Shown: positions 18,516 to 27,114 of the stretch, in pieces
Position numbering within the stretch: the first letter of the stretch is position 1
Layout of the letters: each line of letters opens with the position of its first letter
From: Catellatospora paridis
GTDB lineage: Bacteria; Actinomycetota; Actinomycetes; Mycobacteriales; Micromonosporaceae
Length of the DNA: 64,000 bases
NCBI RefSeq assembly: GCF_009720365.1
Contig: NZ_ML769317.1
Span: 74,313 to 138,312, forward strand
Reading direction: 5' to 3'
Made by a program: the position numbers and the translations under genes
Notes under the pieces: generated by a model
The model's input: the letters and a program-made list of their open reading frames with translations, nothing else
Database searches by the model: none
Told to the model about the DNA's origin: nothing

Positions 18516-19468
18516 ACGCCCGGCGCGCTCTGCTGCCCGTCGCGATCGGGCTGACCCTGGCGGGTGGGATCTGGCTCGCCGTCACGGCGATCGCGCAGGT
18601 CCCGACATCCTCGCCCGACCAGTCCCGGGCCGCGCAGGCGCCCACAGGGCCCGCGACGGACCCGGCGGCCCCCGCCCCGACCCCGCCGTCTTCGGCCCCG
18701 ACCGGCTCGACGTCAGCGGACCCGGCAGCGCCGGGCCTGCCGCCGGGGGCAGCTCCGGCGGGCGGGCGCTGGCAACCACGGGTCGGGGCGAGCTGGCAGT
18801 GGCAGCTCTCCGGAAAGATCGACCTGACCGTCGCCGCCGACGTCTACGACCTGGACGCGTTCACCACCACCGCAGCGCAGGTCGCCGACCTGCACCGGGC
18901 CGGGCGCAAGGTGATCTGCTACGTCAACGCCGGTGCCTACGAGGAGTTCCGGCCCGACCGGGGCCGCTACCCGGCCGAGGTGCTCGGGCGTGACCTGAGC
19001 GGCTGGCCCGGCGAGCGCTGGGTGGACATCCGCCGCTGGGATCTGCTCGAACCGATCCTCACCGCGCGGTTCACCATGTGCCGGGACAAGGGCTTCGACG
19101 GGGTGGAACCAGACAACGTCGACGCGTACGCCAACGACAGCGGCTTCCCGCTGCGCGCCGCAGACCAGCTCGAGTTCAACGGCCGGGTGGCGAAGCTCGC
19201 CCGGGGGCTGGGGCTGGCGGTCGGGCTGAAGAACGACGTCGAACAGGCCGCCGACCTGGTCGGGGTGATGGACTTCGCGGTCAACGAGGAGTGCGCCAAG
19301 TACCGGGAGTGCTCGGCGCTCGGCGTGTTCATCGCGGCGGGCAAGCCGGTGTTCCACGTCGAGTACGAGCTGCCGCCTGCGGCGTTCTGCCCGGTCACCA
19401 AGCCGCTCGGCTTCTCCTCGATCGGCAAACCGCTGGAGTTGGGCGCCCAACGCACCGCCTGCCCCTGA
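18512..19468 (+). CDS. Ega3-like endo-alpha-1,4-galactosaminidase (GH114), 318 aa
   Basis: Membrane-anchored or secreted hydrolase. Residues 1-30 form a signal anchor; 31-85 are a Pro/Ala/Ser/Thr linker; the GH114 barrel follows (WQWQLSGKIDL, VYDLDAF, VICYVNAGAYEEF). Catalytic landmarks are GFDGVEPDNVDAY (Asp196, Glu199, Asp201) and FAVNEECAKY (Glu259, Glu260). GH114 enzymes such as fungal Ega3 and the hydrolase domain of PelA cut partly deacetylated alpha-1,4-GalN polymers. Starts at GTG 18512 in a GTGA overlap with the Sph3-like gene and is the last gene of the operon. Confidence 0.87.
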   Translation: MNARRALLPVAIGLTLAGGIWLAVTAIAQVPTSSPDQSRAAQAPTGPATDPAAPAPTPPSSAPTGSTSADPAAPGLPPGAAPAGGRWQPRVGASWQWQLSGKIDLTVAADVYDLDAFTTTAAQVADLHRAGRKVICYVNAGAYEEFRPDRGRYPAEVLGRDLSGWPGERWVDIRRWDLLEPILTARFTMCRDKGFDGVEPDNVDAYANDSGFPLRAADQLEFNGRVAKLARGLGLAVGLKNDVEQAADLVGVMDFAVNEECAKYRECSALGVFIAAGKPVFHVEYELPPAAFCPVTKPLGFSSIGKPLELGAQRTACP

Positions 19469-19850
19469 GCCGGCCGCGAGCAGGGAGATCTCCGGCCGCA
19501 CATCGCTGGTGCGCCGCACCGCCTTATGATCATCGAGTGCTGGACCTCACCCCACCGGCGATCCGTTCCGGTGGCATCGACGACGTCACCGTCGTGCTCG
19601 CCCCGATGGACCGCGCGACCGAGTGGCTACGAGGACCAGTTTGGCTGCACGGCATCGGCGACCATCTCGTCGTCACATGGCCGGCAAGGCCACGGTAGAC
19701 GGCTCGAGCGCTGACCACGACGAACACAGACAGGGGGAGAACACCGCATGACGGTGTTCTCCCCCTGAATCGCTTGTCTGGTACTGCATGTTCGGAGGGG
19801 GCCATGCCCGAGCACGGACATGGCCCCCGGTCTCAGCGCGACGCCGAGTG
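19469..19850. other. Intergenic region between convergent genes
   Basis: Holds the terminator at 19731-19767 and a 53-codon plus-strand frame from GTG 19537 to 19698 (VLDLTPPAIRSGGIDDVTV...). That frame looks protein-like but lacks a ribosome site and a recognisable family, so it may be a remnant. Confidence 0.4.
19731..19767. terminator. Strong bidirectional terminator
   Basis: Perfect 16-bp stem (arm CAGGGGGAGAACACCG) with a 5-base loop, between the plus-strand exopolysaccharide operon and the minus-strand repeat protein. Confidence 0.85.
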
Positions 19851-22763
19851 CTACACGTACCGAACGTAGATGTAGTACGTGCTCGGGTCGGTCGTCGTGC
19901 CGTCAGCGAGCCTGCCGTGCACCCGCAGCGTGTAGCTGCCCGACTGGGCCGGCGTCCAAGCCACCGAGGCGGCACCGTCAGCGTTCGGCGCGACCTCGCC
20001 CGCGGTCTGGCCGTCGATCGTGTACACGAACGACACAATGCCGCCGGTGCCGCCGCTGAACCGGAACTCCCCGGCGACCCCCGGACCACCGGCCCAGCTG
20101 CTGTTCGGGTACTGCGCCGAGGTGACATACGGCGCCGTGCCGACGAGGAAGTCGTAGGTCGTCGTAGGAGAGTAGCGGCCGTCGGTCATCAGGCTCTTCA
20201 CCGTCAGGACGTTGACGCCGTTGCGGTCCGGGGTGATCGTCGTCGACGCGCTTGCGGACTCCGGCGGCATCGGCACGTCCTGCTCCGGACCGCCGTTCAC
20301 CTGGTAGACGAACTTGACGACCTGGCGGGACATGCCGCTGTGGAACGACATCCAGCCGGGTACGCCGATGCCGCCCATGGTCATGAAGTCCCGGTAGTAG
20401 CCGTACACGCCCACGGTCGGGTCGGACACGATGAACCCGTAGATCCGGAAGTCCGACGTCGTGCCGTCAGCCCTCACGCCGGCGATCTCCACCACGTGAT
20501 AGCCAGGCGAGGCGACGGTGTACGGCACCGCGGCGGTCCCGTCCGGGGCGGCCGGGATCGTCTGCGTCGCATCACCGGGGTAGTAGGAGTCGAACGCGTA
20601 CCGGTACGAGACCACGCCCTGCTGTGCGGGCCGCACCGTGAAGGTCGCCGTGTCACCGGGCATCATGTTGTCGCCGTTCCACGACACGATCGGCGCGTCG
20701 GTGATCTGGAACGTGTACGTCCTGGCCGGTGACCTGGTGCCGTCGGCGTAGATCGCCTGCGCGACGACCGTGTTGGCACCGGGGTGGGTCGGGGTCACGG
20801 TGGTGTACGCGTAGGAGCCGCCGGAGATCGTCTGCTCGGGACCGCCGTCGAAGGTGAACGCGTAACCGGTGATGTTCGGCATCCAGCTGTTGAACGTGAG
20901 GGAGCTCGGCAGGCCGACGCCGTCCGTACGCGGGTAGCTGGTACCCGCGTCCGACCAGATCACCGGGCGCGGGTCGGCGACCTCGAAGTAGTACTGCATC
21001 GGCTCGGAGGTGCTGCCGTCGGCCTGAACGGTCCGCACCAGCATCTCGAGCCAGCCGGCCCGGTCGGCGGTCCAGTCGAGCACCGCGGTGCCGTCGGCCT
21101 GGGCGGCGACGCGCTGCCAGCCGTCGTTGCCGCTGAACGAGTACTCGTACGCCGTGACCCCGGTGATGCCGGGCCGGAACGTGAACGTCCCCTGGTCGCC
21201 CAGGACGGACTGGTGCTCCCAGTTGAACTTCTCAGAGCTGACCGTGGGGGCGTCGGAGACGAGGACCTCGCGGACGACCTGCCCGGCGACCTTGTTCTTG
21301 ACGTAGGTGCGGGCCGTCACGTTGGAGAAGCCGGCGTGGGTGAACGTCAACGGCGCGCTGCCGGTGCCGTCGGCCGCGGCCGGGAACCTGACCTCTTGGC
21401 CGCCGTCGATCTGGTAGCTGAACCCGGTGAGGCCCGCGAGGCTGGACTGCATGGAGATGGTGCTGGGCAGCCCCACTCCGCCGACCTCGACCTGAACCCC
21501 CGGTGCGGTCCAGGGGACCCACATGTTGAACTGCGTCTCCGGGCCGGCGTTGCCCGCCGCGTCCAGGGCGACGACCGTCAGCGTGTGCGATCCGGCCCAC
21601 TTGGGCGTGAAGCTGATGGCGGCCCGGCCGCCGGGGTGCTTGGCCGCGACGATCTGGGAGTAGCCCAGGCTGCTGACGTAGTAGCGGAAGGCCGTGACAT
21701 CCCGGTCGCCGCGGGCGTCGAACAGGAACTTGCCCGCCAGCCCTTCGCCCCCGGAGGGGATGGATTCGTCGTCGACGAAGACGGGCGAGGTGACGACCGG
21801 TCCCTGGGCCGGTGCCGTCCTGTCGACGACCAGGTAGCACGTCTTGGTCCAAGGCGAGTAGTCCTGCTGGTCGTATGACCGGGCGGACCAGGCGACGAGG
21901 GTTTTGTCGCCGTAGTCGAGGTCCACCTCCCGTGAGATCTTGTTGGGGCCGTACGTCCAGGCGTCGACCTCGGTGCGCTGGTCGGGGTGGTCGGCCGGCC
22001 AGAGGGCGACCTGGCCGTTGGTGTAGCCGGAGTTGTCGGGGTCGGCGATCGTCGCGCTCAGGTACGCCGTGCGGTTGGCGGCCGTCGGCTTGCGCAGCGT
22101 GCCGCAGCTGCCTTCGCCGCCATAGGCCGACGCGCGGGGGTCGCTGACCGTCGGGGGCACGTTGCTGGAGACGGTCATACCCGCGCCGGCGGCGACGGTG
22201 CGGGCCAGCGCCGGGTTCTGCTCGTCCGCGGCCGTCAGCCGAATCCCGAAGGTGATCTTAGCGTCGCCTCGGGCGACGGCCGCACTGACGGCGTCGAGGA
22301 TCTCGGCGCCGATCCAGCCCGGGCACGACCAGGTGGGCGTCACGTGCCTGGTGGCCAGCAGCTCCAGCTCCGCGGGCGGCTTGTTCCACGAGGTGTGCGC
22401 GGTGATGGGGCCGGTGCGCCACAGCTCGATGGTGGTTTCGGCCCCGCATTCGGCCACGCTGCGCTCGCGGACGCCGATGTCGGCCGCATGGATGACCTGC
22501 TTGCGCAGCGATGTGATGTCGAAGGCGAAGTAGAAGCGCGAGGTGTGCTTCTGCTGGGCGGCGTCGATCCGCGTGCCGACCGGCGCGTCTTCGGCACGCT
22601 TGACGAACGACTTGCCAGGATCGTGTGAGTCGGTGTAAGCCCAGGTGACAGCGTCGAAGCCGGCATATCCGGCTGCGGCGGGCTGTGCGGCCACCAGCAC
22701 GCCGGTGCCGACCAGCGTCACTAGGGCAGCGCAGCGCGCGAGATGCCCGTTGAGGCGGTTCAC
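19851..22763 (-). CDS. Secreted Ig-like repeat protein, 970 aa
   Basis: Exported protein (signal peptide about residues 1-31, AAQPAAAG). Residues 32-215 resemble a DNRLRE-type beta-sandwich (FYFAFDITSLR, TIELWRTGPI). From about 320 onward there are six or seven Ig/Big-like units of 90-100 residues with recurring positions: GGVGLPS openings, ITGYAFTFDGGPEQ / FVYQVNGGPEQ cores, G-x-HTLTV or NVLTV strands, and ADGTxSPxxTYxF closings. No catalytic domain is recognised. GTG 22763 has GGGAGGAA upstream. Probably a surface adhesin or matrix protein. It lies beside the exopolysaccharide operon and next to a secreted lectin on the same strand. Confidence 0.8.
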   Translation of the reverse strand: MNRLNGHLARCAALVTLVGTGVLVAAQPAAAGYAGFDAVTWAYTDSHDPGKSFVKRAEDAPVGTRIDAAQQKHTSRFYFAFDITSLRKQVIHAADIGVRERSVAECGAETTIELWRTGPITAHTSWNKPPAELELLATRHVTPTWSCPGWIGAEILDAVSAAVARGDAKITFGIRLTAADEQNPALARTVAAGAGMTVSSNVPPTVSDPRASAYGGEGSCGTLRKPTAANRTAYLSATIADPDNSGYTNGQVALWPADHPDQRTEVDAWTYGPNKISREVDLDYGDKTLVAWSARSYDQQDYSPWTKTCYLVVDRTAPAQGPVVTSPVFVDDESIPSGGEGLAGKFLFDARGDRDVTAFRYYVSSLGYSQIVAAKHPGGRAAISFTPKWAGSHTLTVVALDAAGNAGPETQFNMWVPWTAPGVQVEVGGVGLPSTISMQSSLAGLTGFSYQIDGGQEVRFPAAADGTGSAPLTFTHAGFSNVTARTYVKNKVAGQVVREVLVSDAPTVSSEKFNWEHQSVLGDQGTFTFRPGITGVTAYEYSFSGNDGWQRVAAQADGTAVLDWTADRAGWLEMLVRTVQADGSTSEPMQYYFEVADPRPVIWSDAGTSYPRTDGVGLPSSLTFNSWMPNITGYAFTFDGGPEQTISGGSYAYTTVTPTHPGANTVVAQAIYADGTRSPARTYTFQITDAPIVSWNGDNMMPGDTATFTVRPAQQGVVSYRYAFDSYYPGDATQTIPAAPDGTAAVPYTVASPGYHVVEIAGVRADGTTSDFRIYGFIVSDPTVGVYGYYRDFMTMGGIGVPGWMSFHSGMSRQVVKFVYQVNGGPEQDVPMPPESASASTTITPDRNGVNVLTVKSLMTDGRYSPTTTYDFLVGTAPYVTSAQYPNSSWAGGPGVAGEFRFSGGTGGIVSFVYTIDGQTAGEVAPNADGAASVAWTPAQSGSYTLRVHGRLADGTTTDPSTYYIYVRYV

Positions 22764-23006
22764 TGTTCCTCCCGTGTCCCGGTGGCGGGATGCCGCCCGG
22801 GAATCGGCACATGGTATGTCAGGCGGGCGACAGCAGAACTCCTCTTTTCGCCGACCTTCTCCACCCCTTCACAAGACAAGCACCGATGTCCTGAAGGGAA
22901 CACCGTGCCGCGGCTCGTGCCAACTTCTGGGCGCAGATGCCGGGCCGAGGCGAGTCAGCGGCTGGGCGTTGGAAGGAGTGCGGTCAGCGCCGCCGTCCGG
23001 CAACAA

Positions 23007-23044
23007 CCCCGCCGACCACGTCGTTGATTACATGGTCGGCGGGG
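23007..23044. terminator. Hairpin terminator after the B-lectin gene
   Basis: Perfect 12-bp stem (CCCCGCCGACCA / TGGTCGGCGGGG) around a 14-base loop, ten bases beyond the minus-strand lectin stop and upstream of the next minus-strand gene. Confidence 0.75.
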
Positions 23045-23053
23045 CGGTACGTG

Positions 23054-23968
23054 TCAGAGCTGGCCGCCGGTGCCCGTTTGCCAGAACACCTGCCAGGTGG
23101 ACCAGGACCGAAGGACCAGGTTCCCGTCGTTCTGCAGCACCAGCTCCGGGCTGGGGCCCGCCCCGACCGTGTTCGACGCCCACACCGCCGTGGCGCCGGC
23201 GGCGGAGCTGTTGTAGACGACCAGGTTGCCGTCCGACTGCATCCGCGTTTCTCGGACACTCATGCCGTAGACGTTGGTGTGGTACGTGCCGGCGGACCAC
23301 AGCACGCTGTTGGCGGGCCCGTACAGGACCAGGTTGCCGTCCTGCTGCTGCATCAGGTGGAAGACCTGGTTGGGCGAGGACATGTAGCGCAGCGTGGCGA
23401 GACGATAGTTGGTCGGCATGCTGCCGGCGTACGTGTAGTAGCTGGGCTGCTCGGACAGGCCCATCAGCATCCGGACTACCGAACCGTCCCAGCGTGCAAG
23501 GTAGAAGCGCCCCTCGTCGGTGACCATCAGCTTGGTCGCACCGGAACCGCCGGTGTTCGACGCCCAGGCGACGCTTCCGTTGGGACGGTAGATGACCAGG
23601 TTGCCGTCGCTTTGCATGAAGACCGCGTTGCCGGGCTGGCCGCCGGTGTTGCTGGCCCACCAGTCATACGGGCCCCGGCAGATGTTGGGCTGGGACCACC
23701 CGCAAGGTGAAGGCCCGTAGGCGACCAGGTTCCCGTCTGTCTGCATCAGCAGGCCGAAGCGGCCGTCGGGTGACAGGATGTACTGACCCGCCGACAGACC
23801 CATGTCCACGTTGAGCTGGGTGCCGATTCTGGTCGCGCCGACGAACGCGCCCGTCCGGACGGCACCGGCATGGGCGGCCGGGGCATTGACGACGACTGAG
23901 ATCCCGGTAGCGGCGACGATTCCGGTGACCATCACGGCCAGTCGGCGTCTCCACCTGAGTCTTTGCAT
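23054..23968 (-). CDS. Secreted B-lectin (bulb-type mannose-binding) protein, 304 aa
   Basis: Exported protein; signal peptide of about 35 residues (NAPAAHA|GAVRTG). The mature part contains repeated bulb-lectin motifs of the QxDxNxVxY type, written here as MQTDGNLVAYG, MQSDGNLVIYR, QQQDGNLVLYG, MQSDGNLVVYN and LQNDGNLVLRS, plus recurring WASNTGG strands, giving two beta-prism domains. Such domains bind mannose-like sugars, and each motif is a potential site. ATG 23968 has GGAGGAGGAA upstream; the longer open frame lacks a ribosome site and a signal peptide. It may bind wall or extracellular glycans, possibly with the neighbouring Ig-like protein. Confidence 0.88.
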   Translation of the reverse strand: MQRLRWRRRLAVMVTGIVAATGISVVVNAPAAHAGAVRTGAFVGATRIGTQLNVDMGLSAGQYILSPDGRFGLLMQTDGNLVAYGPSPCGWSQPNICRGPYDWWASNTGGQPGNAVFMQSDGNLVIYRPNGSVAWASNTGGSGATKLMVTDEGRFYLARWDGSVVRMLMGLSEQPSYYTYAGSMPTNYRLATLRYMSSPNQVFHLMQQQDGNLVLYGPANSVLWSAGTYHTNVYGMSVRETRMQSDGNLVVYNSSAAGATAVWASNTVGAGPSPELVLQNDGNLVLRSWSTWQVFWQTGTGGQL

Positions 23969-24283
23969 CGTATTCCTCCTCCGTGATAGCGGGTCGGTCG
24001 CCACCGGCCGCCGCCGGCGACGAGCGCGAAGCCCGCCAAGGTGCCCGCTGTGCGAGATCACTGCCGCGTGACGCGGTGACGGTTCTGATGGTCGCGGCCC
24101 GGCGGCCGCCGCGCGTCGGCCTGACGTGCTACCCGGGCGGTCCACCCCGGATGAGCGGTGGCGACCGCGGATCCACCTGCGGGCGTAGTCGGACGCCGAT
24201 ACCCGCTCGCGGGCGTAGGGGGAACCAGCTCTTGAGATGGCTCGGACCGTCTTAAGCGTCACGGTGGGCTGCTAGGTTGTGGC
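23969..24283. other. Divergent intergenic region
   Basis: 315 bases between the lectin and the plus-strand gene at 24284. No frame with protein-like composition; presumably holds both promoters. Nothing specific recognised. Confidence 0.3.
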
Positions 24284-24874
24284 GTGCTCGTGTTGTGGCC
24301 GGACGCAGCAGAGGTCCTGCGGGACATGCTCCGCGATCAGGGTTCGGACCCGCATTGCGTGGAAAGTCCGGAGGCAGCCTGGAGGGTTTTCTGGGCGTTT
24401 CTGGCGATCGACATCGACGGACTGGAGCCGAAACAGGCGGGGCTCGAAGACGGGTTCGAGGTGTCGTGGGGCCGCCCGAGTTGGAGTGACGGTCTGCCGA
24501 GCCTGTCGTTCTGTAGGCATCTGAGCGTGGACGCTTCAGCTGCCTGGCCCGCGCCGACAGGCTATGCACCTGAGCGTTGGAAGCTCAGCCTTGACATGGT
24601 GTTTCGAGATCAAGCCGCTTTCGCCGACGTCGGGGAGTTGAACACCCAGGGCAGCGGCGTCTATCACGGGCGGAGGGGTCCTGCGATGGCCGACGCCCTG
24701 CGTGAGGTGTTGTGGGAGGTGGAGCACCTGCCGACGTTGCAGGCTCTGTGGAGGAGCACCCCGCTGTGGAGCACGGTCAGTTTCGGCTTGCGTGGCCTGC
24801 GCAGCCGGCCGGTCGAGAACTTCGACGCAAAGCAGATGGCTGCCTATGACGATTGGCGTGCGCGCCATGGTTGA
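24284..24874 (+). CDS. Hypothetical protein, 196 aa
   Basis: Unrecognised cytoplasmic protein with no signal peptide or membrane segment. It opens MLVLWPDAAEVLRDML, is acidic and Trp-rich in the first half (EVSWGRPSWSD), and ends in a helical region (ADALREVLWEVEHLP, KQMAAYDDWRARHG). Codon use is like neighbouring real genes. Starts at GTG 24284, though the ribosome site is not obvious. It stands alone, converging on the TIR-associated operon. No function is proposed. Confidence 0.6.
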   Translation: MLVLWPDAAEVLRDMLRDQGSDPHCVESPEAAWRVFWAFLAIDIDGLEPKQAGLEDGFEVSWGRPSWSDGLPSLSFCRHLSVDASAAWPAPTGYAPERWKLSLDMVFRDQAAFADVGELNTQGSGVYHGRRGPAMADALREVLWEVEHLPTLQALWRSTPLWSTVSFGLRGLRSRPVENFDAKQMAAYDDWRARHG

Positions 24875-24933
24875 TCTACCCGCCGCAGATCTGCGCGGTG
24901 CCGCCCTGATGGGAGGCTCGTTGTGGGCGCCCT

Positions 24934-24958
24934 CGCCTACGGCCGCCGACCGTAGGCG
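24934..24958. terminator. Short hairpin between convergent genes
   Basis: 9-bp stem (CGCCTACGG / CCGTAGGCG) with a 7-base loop, located between the plus-strand gene ending at 24874 and the minus-strand gene ending at 25030. Confidence 0.45.
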
Positions 24959-25029
24959 TCAAGCAGAGGACCGGCGGCCTGCCTGAGGTGACTAAAGGTC
25001 CGACATGGGCGTCGACCCTCCGGCGAGCG

Positions 25030-27114
25030 CTAAGCTCCGCCGCCCGGCCTCCCTGTCTCGCCGTCGGCGTACCTGCGAGCGTGCAGGCGGCGGCGCTCAC
25101 GGTCACGCTGGATCCACTGCCGGCCGTCCGCGGCGACCGCTTCCAGCACCCGCAGCGCGGAGTTGATGCCCGATGAGTCGATCGCGAGCTCGTAGAGCTG
25201 CTGCGCGTCCTGCTCCCGGGCATCGGACAGGCCCGCGCCGAAGCCTTCGATCCTGATGTCGATGGCGTCGGCGTTCCCGTCGACGAGCATCACCCGCAGC
25301 GCCCGGCTGAGCAGCACCCGGCCGGTCGTCGGATCCGTCGTTCCCCACTGACGCCCCAGCTCGGCCACTCTGGCGATGGCGATGGCGTCGTATCGGAACG
25401 ACTGTCGCTCCTGCTTGCGCTCCTCGCCGGAGCCGAAGTCGAGAGTGGCACGCCACTGGCGTACGCCGCTTCCGGTCAAGAGGAAGATCGTCACGATGTA
25501 GCGGGAGTAGCGCACCGGGCCGAAGACGTACCGGGCCCGCAGGCACCCCTCGTCCGGTTCGGTGAGTACCAGATGGGCGATGACGTCCTGGTGGGAGAGG
25601 CCGTACAGCTCCATCGCCGTGGCCTTGAGATGCTGGAGGTCGAACTGCAGCCACTTGCCCATCTCGATGTCGGTGGGACGGGCCTCCAACCGTTTCTGCC
25701 ACGACTTGTAGGCCGCCTGCTCGATCTCCAGGCGTTGATCAGCACTCGCCTGGCCCGTGCTTCGTTCGTACCTGCGCTGCAGTAGCGCGTCGATCCCGGG
25801 CACGCAGCATGCCGCCGCGACGAGTCCGAGCACCTGAAGCAGGATGCCGTAACCGGGCCCGGTCGAGTTCACCACAGAAGCCAGCACGGTGGCGATCGAC
25901 AGCAGCGCGATGCTTCCGACGCAGCGCAGGGTGAGCGTCGCGCTCGGGCGCTGCGTCGGCGGCGTCAGGATGGCCTCGTGCCGCCAGCGCGCGGCGGCCA
26001 CCCGTGCGTGGTGCCTGACCAGCCAGTAGATCTCGTTGACCTTGACGTCGGAGTAGAACTCGCTCAGCGCCTGGGCCAGGATCTTCCGCTGTGGCTTGGT
26101 CGCTTCGAGCCAGGCGAGGCGCGAAGTCCGGTCTACGGCGTACTCGCCGAAGGCCTTGTGCAGCGCCCTGGAGAGGCTGTGCTGGAATCGCCTCTCCTTG
26201 TGGGGAACCTCGGGTTTCCACTTGAGCCCGGCCCGTCTGCCGTCGTCGGCCCGCCGTGGGACGGCAGGGCGGGTGAGGAATCGCCATCTCGGCACGCTGA
26301 TCAGGTAGAGCGAGCTGCCGGCCACCCATGCCGCCGCAGCGGCGACGGTCAGGATGGCGCCGGACTGCAGCATCAGGGGCAGCAGTGCCCGCACGACGCC
26401 GATCCCGAGCAATGAGCCGACCAGCAGCCAGACGATGCGGGCCTTGGCGACCGGCGGGGGTTCGCGGTACATGTGGCGGGGGGCGAAGGGAACAGGTTCG
26501 AAGAACAGCGGCACCCGTACCCGCCGCGTACCTCGGAAGCGGTTCGCGCGGGCGTGTTTCACCTCCGTCTTCTCGACGTGACCCTGCAGGGCCCCGCTGA
26601 GGAGCATGTCGAGGTTCCCGGTGATCTCCTCCATTCTCGCGGCCGGCAGCTGGTTGAGCGCGCCGACGACCCGGTCGATCTCGGCCGTGTCGTTCTTCCC
26701 GATCTCCTGGTTGACCGCGCAGTCGAACAGGCCGGTCACCACGTCGATGGCATCGCTCCACCGGCCACGGGGCGAACTGTCGGCGATCTCGCGGGCCGAC
26801 CGGAGTTTGTCGAAGTGGGTGACGGTGAGGAACTCCAGTGACTGCCCGCTGAGGATGGCGAGCATCCAGTGGTAGGCGGCCTCGGCGGACTTGTAGCCGT
26901 TCATCACCGCCTCGCTGATGAGCTCCTCGGCCTTGCGGGGCACGCCGGCGCGAAGGAAGTTGACGCCCACCCGGAACTGGCGCTGCGGGTTGGGCTGGCT
27001 GCCGACGCCGTAGAAGTTGGCGTTGTGCAGCACTCCGATCTGAACGTCGACGTGTGCGTCGTCCTGCGCGATGTTCTGTACGGCCGGACTCGGTGGGTTG
27101 GCCAGGGCGGTCAT
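25030..27114 (-). CDS. TIR-associated four-TM protein, 694 aa
   Basis: Large membrane protein of unknown family. Residues 12-37 (QNIAQDDAHVDVQIG..., NANFYG) repeat a motif also found in the C-terminal part of the upstream TIR protein (ENIARDHAHVGNQIA..., GNVYFG), suggesting the two bind each other or a shared partner. Residues 60-190 look helical, TPR-like. Two hydrophobic hairpins (about 226-280 and 395-450) give four membrane helices, and a cytoplasmic C-terminal domain of about 240 residues follows. ATG overlaps the TIR gene's stop (ATGA). By analogy with other TIR loci it could be the sensor or the membrane effector; the direction of signalling cannot be told. Confidence 0.7.
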   Translation of the reverse strand: MTALANPPSPAVQNIAQDDAHVDVQIGVLHNANFYGVGSQPNPQRQFRVGVNFLRAGVPRKAEELISEAVMNGYKSAEAAYHWMLAILSGQSLEFLTVTHFDKLRSAREIADSSPRGRWSDAIDVVTGLFDCAVNQEIGKNDTAEIDRVVGALNQLPAARMEEITGNLDMLLSGALQGHVEKTEVKHARANRFRGTRRVRVPLFFEPVPFAPRHMYREPPPVAKARIVWLLVGSLLGIGVVRALLPLMLQSGAILTVAAAAAWVAGSSLYLISVPRWRFLTRPAVPRRADDGRRAGLKWKPEVPHKERRFQHSLSRALHKAFGEYAVDRTSRLAWLEATKPQRKILAQALSEFYSDVKVNEIYWLVRHHARVAAARWRHEAILTPPTQRPSATLTLRCVGSIALLSIATVLASVVNSTGPGYGILLQVLGLVAAACCVPGIDALLQRRYERSTGQASADQRLEIEQAAYKSWQKRLEARPTDIEMGKWLQFDLQHLKATAMELYGLSHQDVIAHLVLTEPDEGCLRARYVFGPVRYSRYIVTIFLLTGSGVRQWRATLDFGSGEERKQERQSFRYDAIAIARVAELGRQWGTTDPTTGRVLLSRALRVMLVDGNADAIDIRIEGFGAGLSDAREQDAQQLYELAIDSSGINSALRVLEAVAADGRQWIQRDRERRRLHARRYADGETGRPGGGA

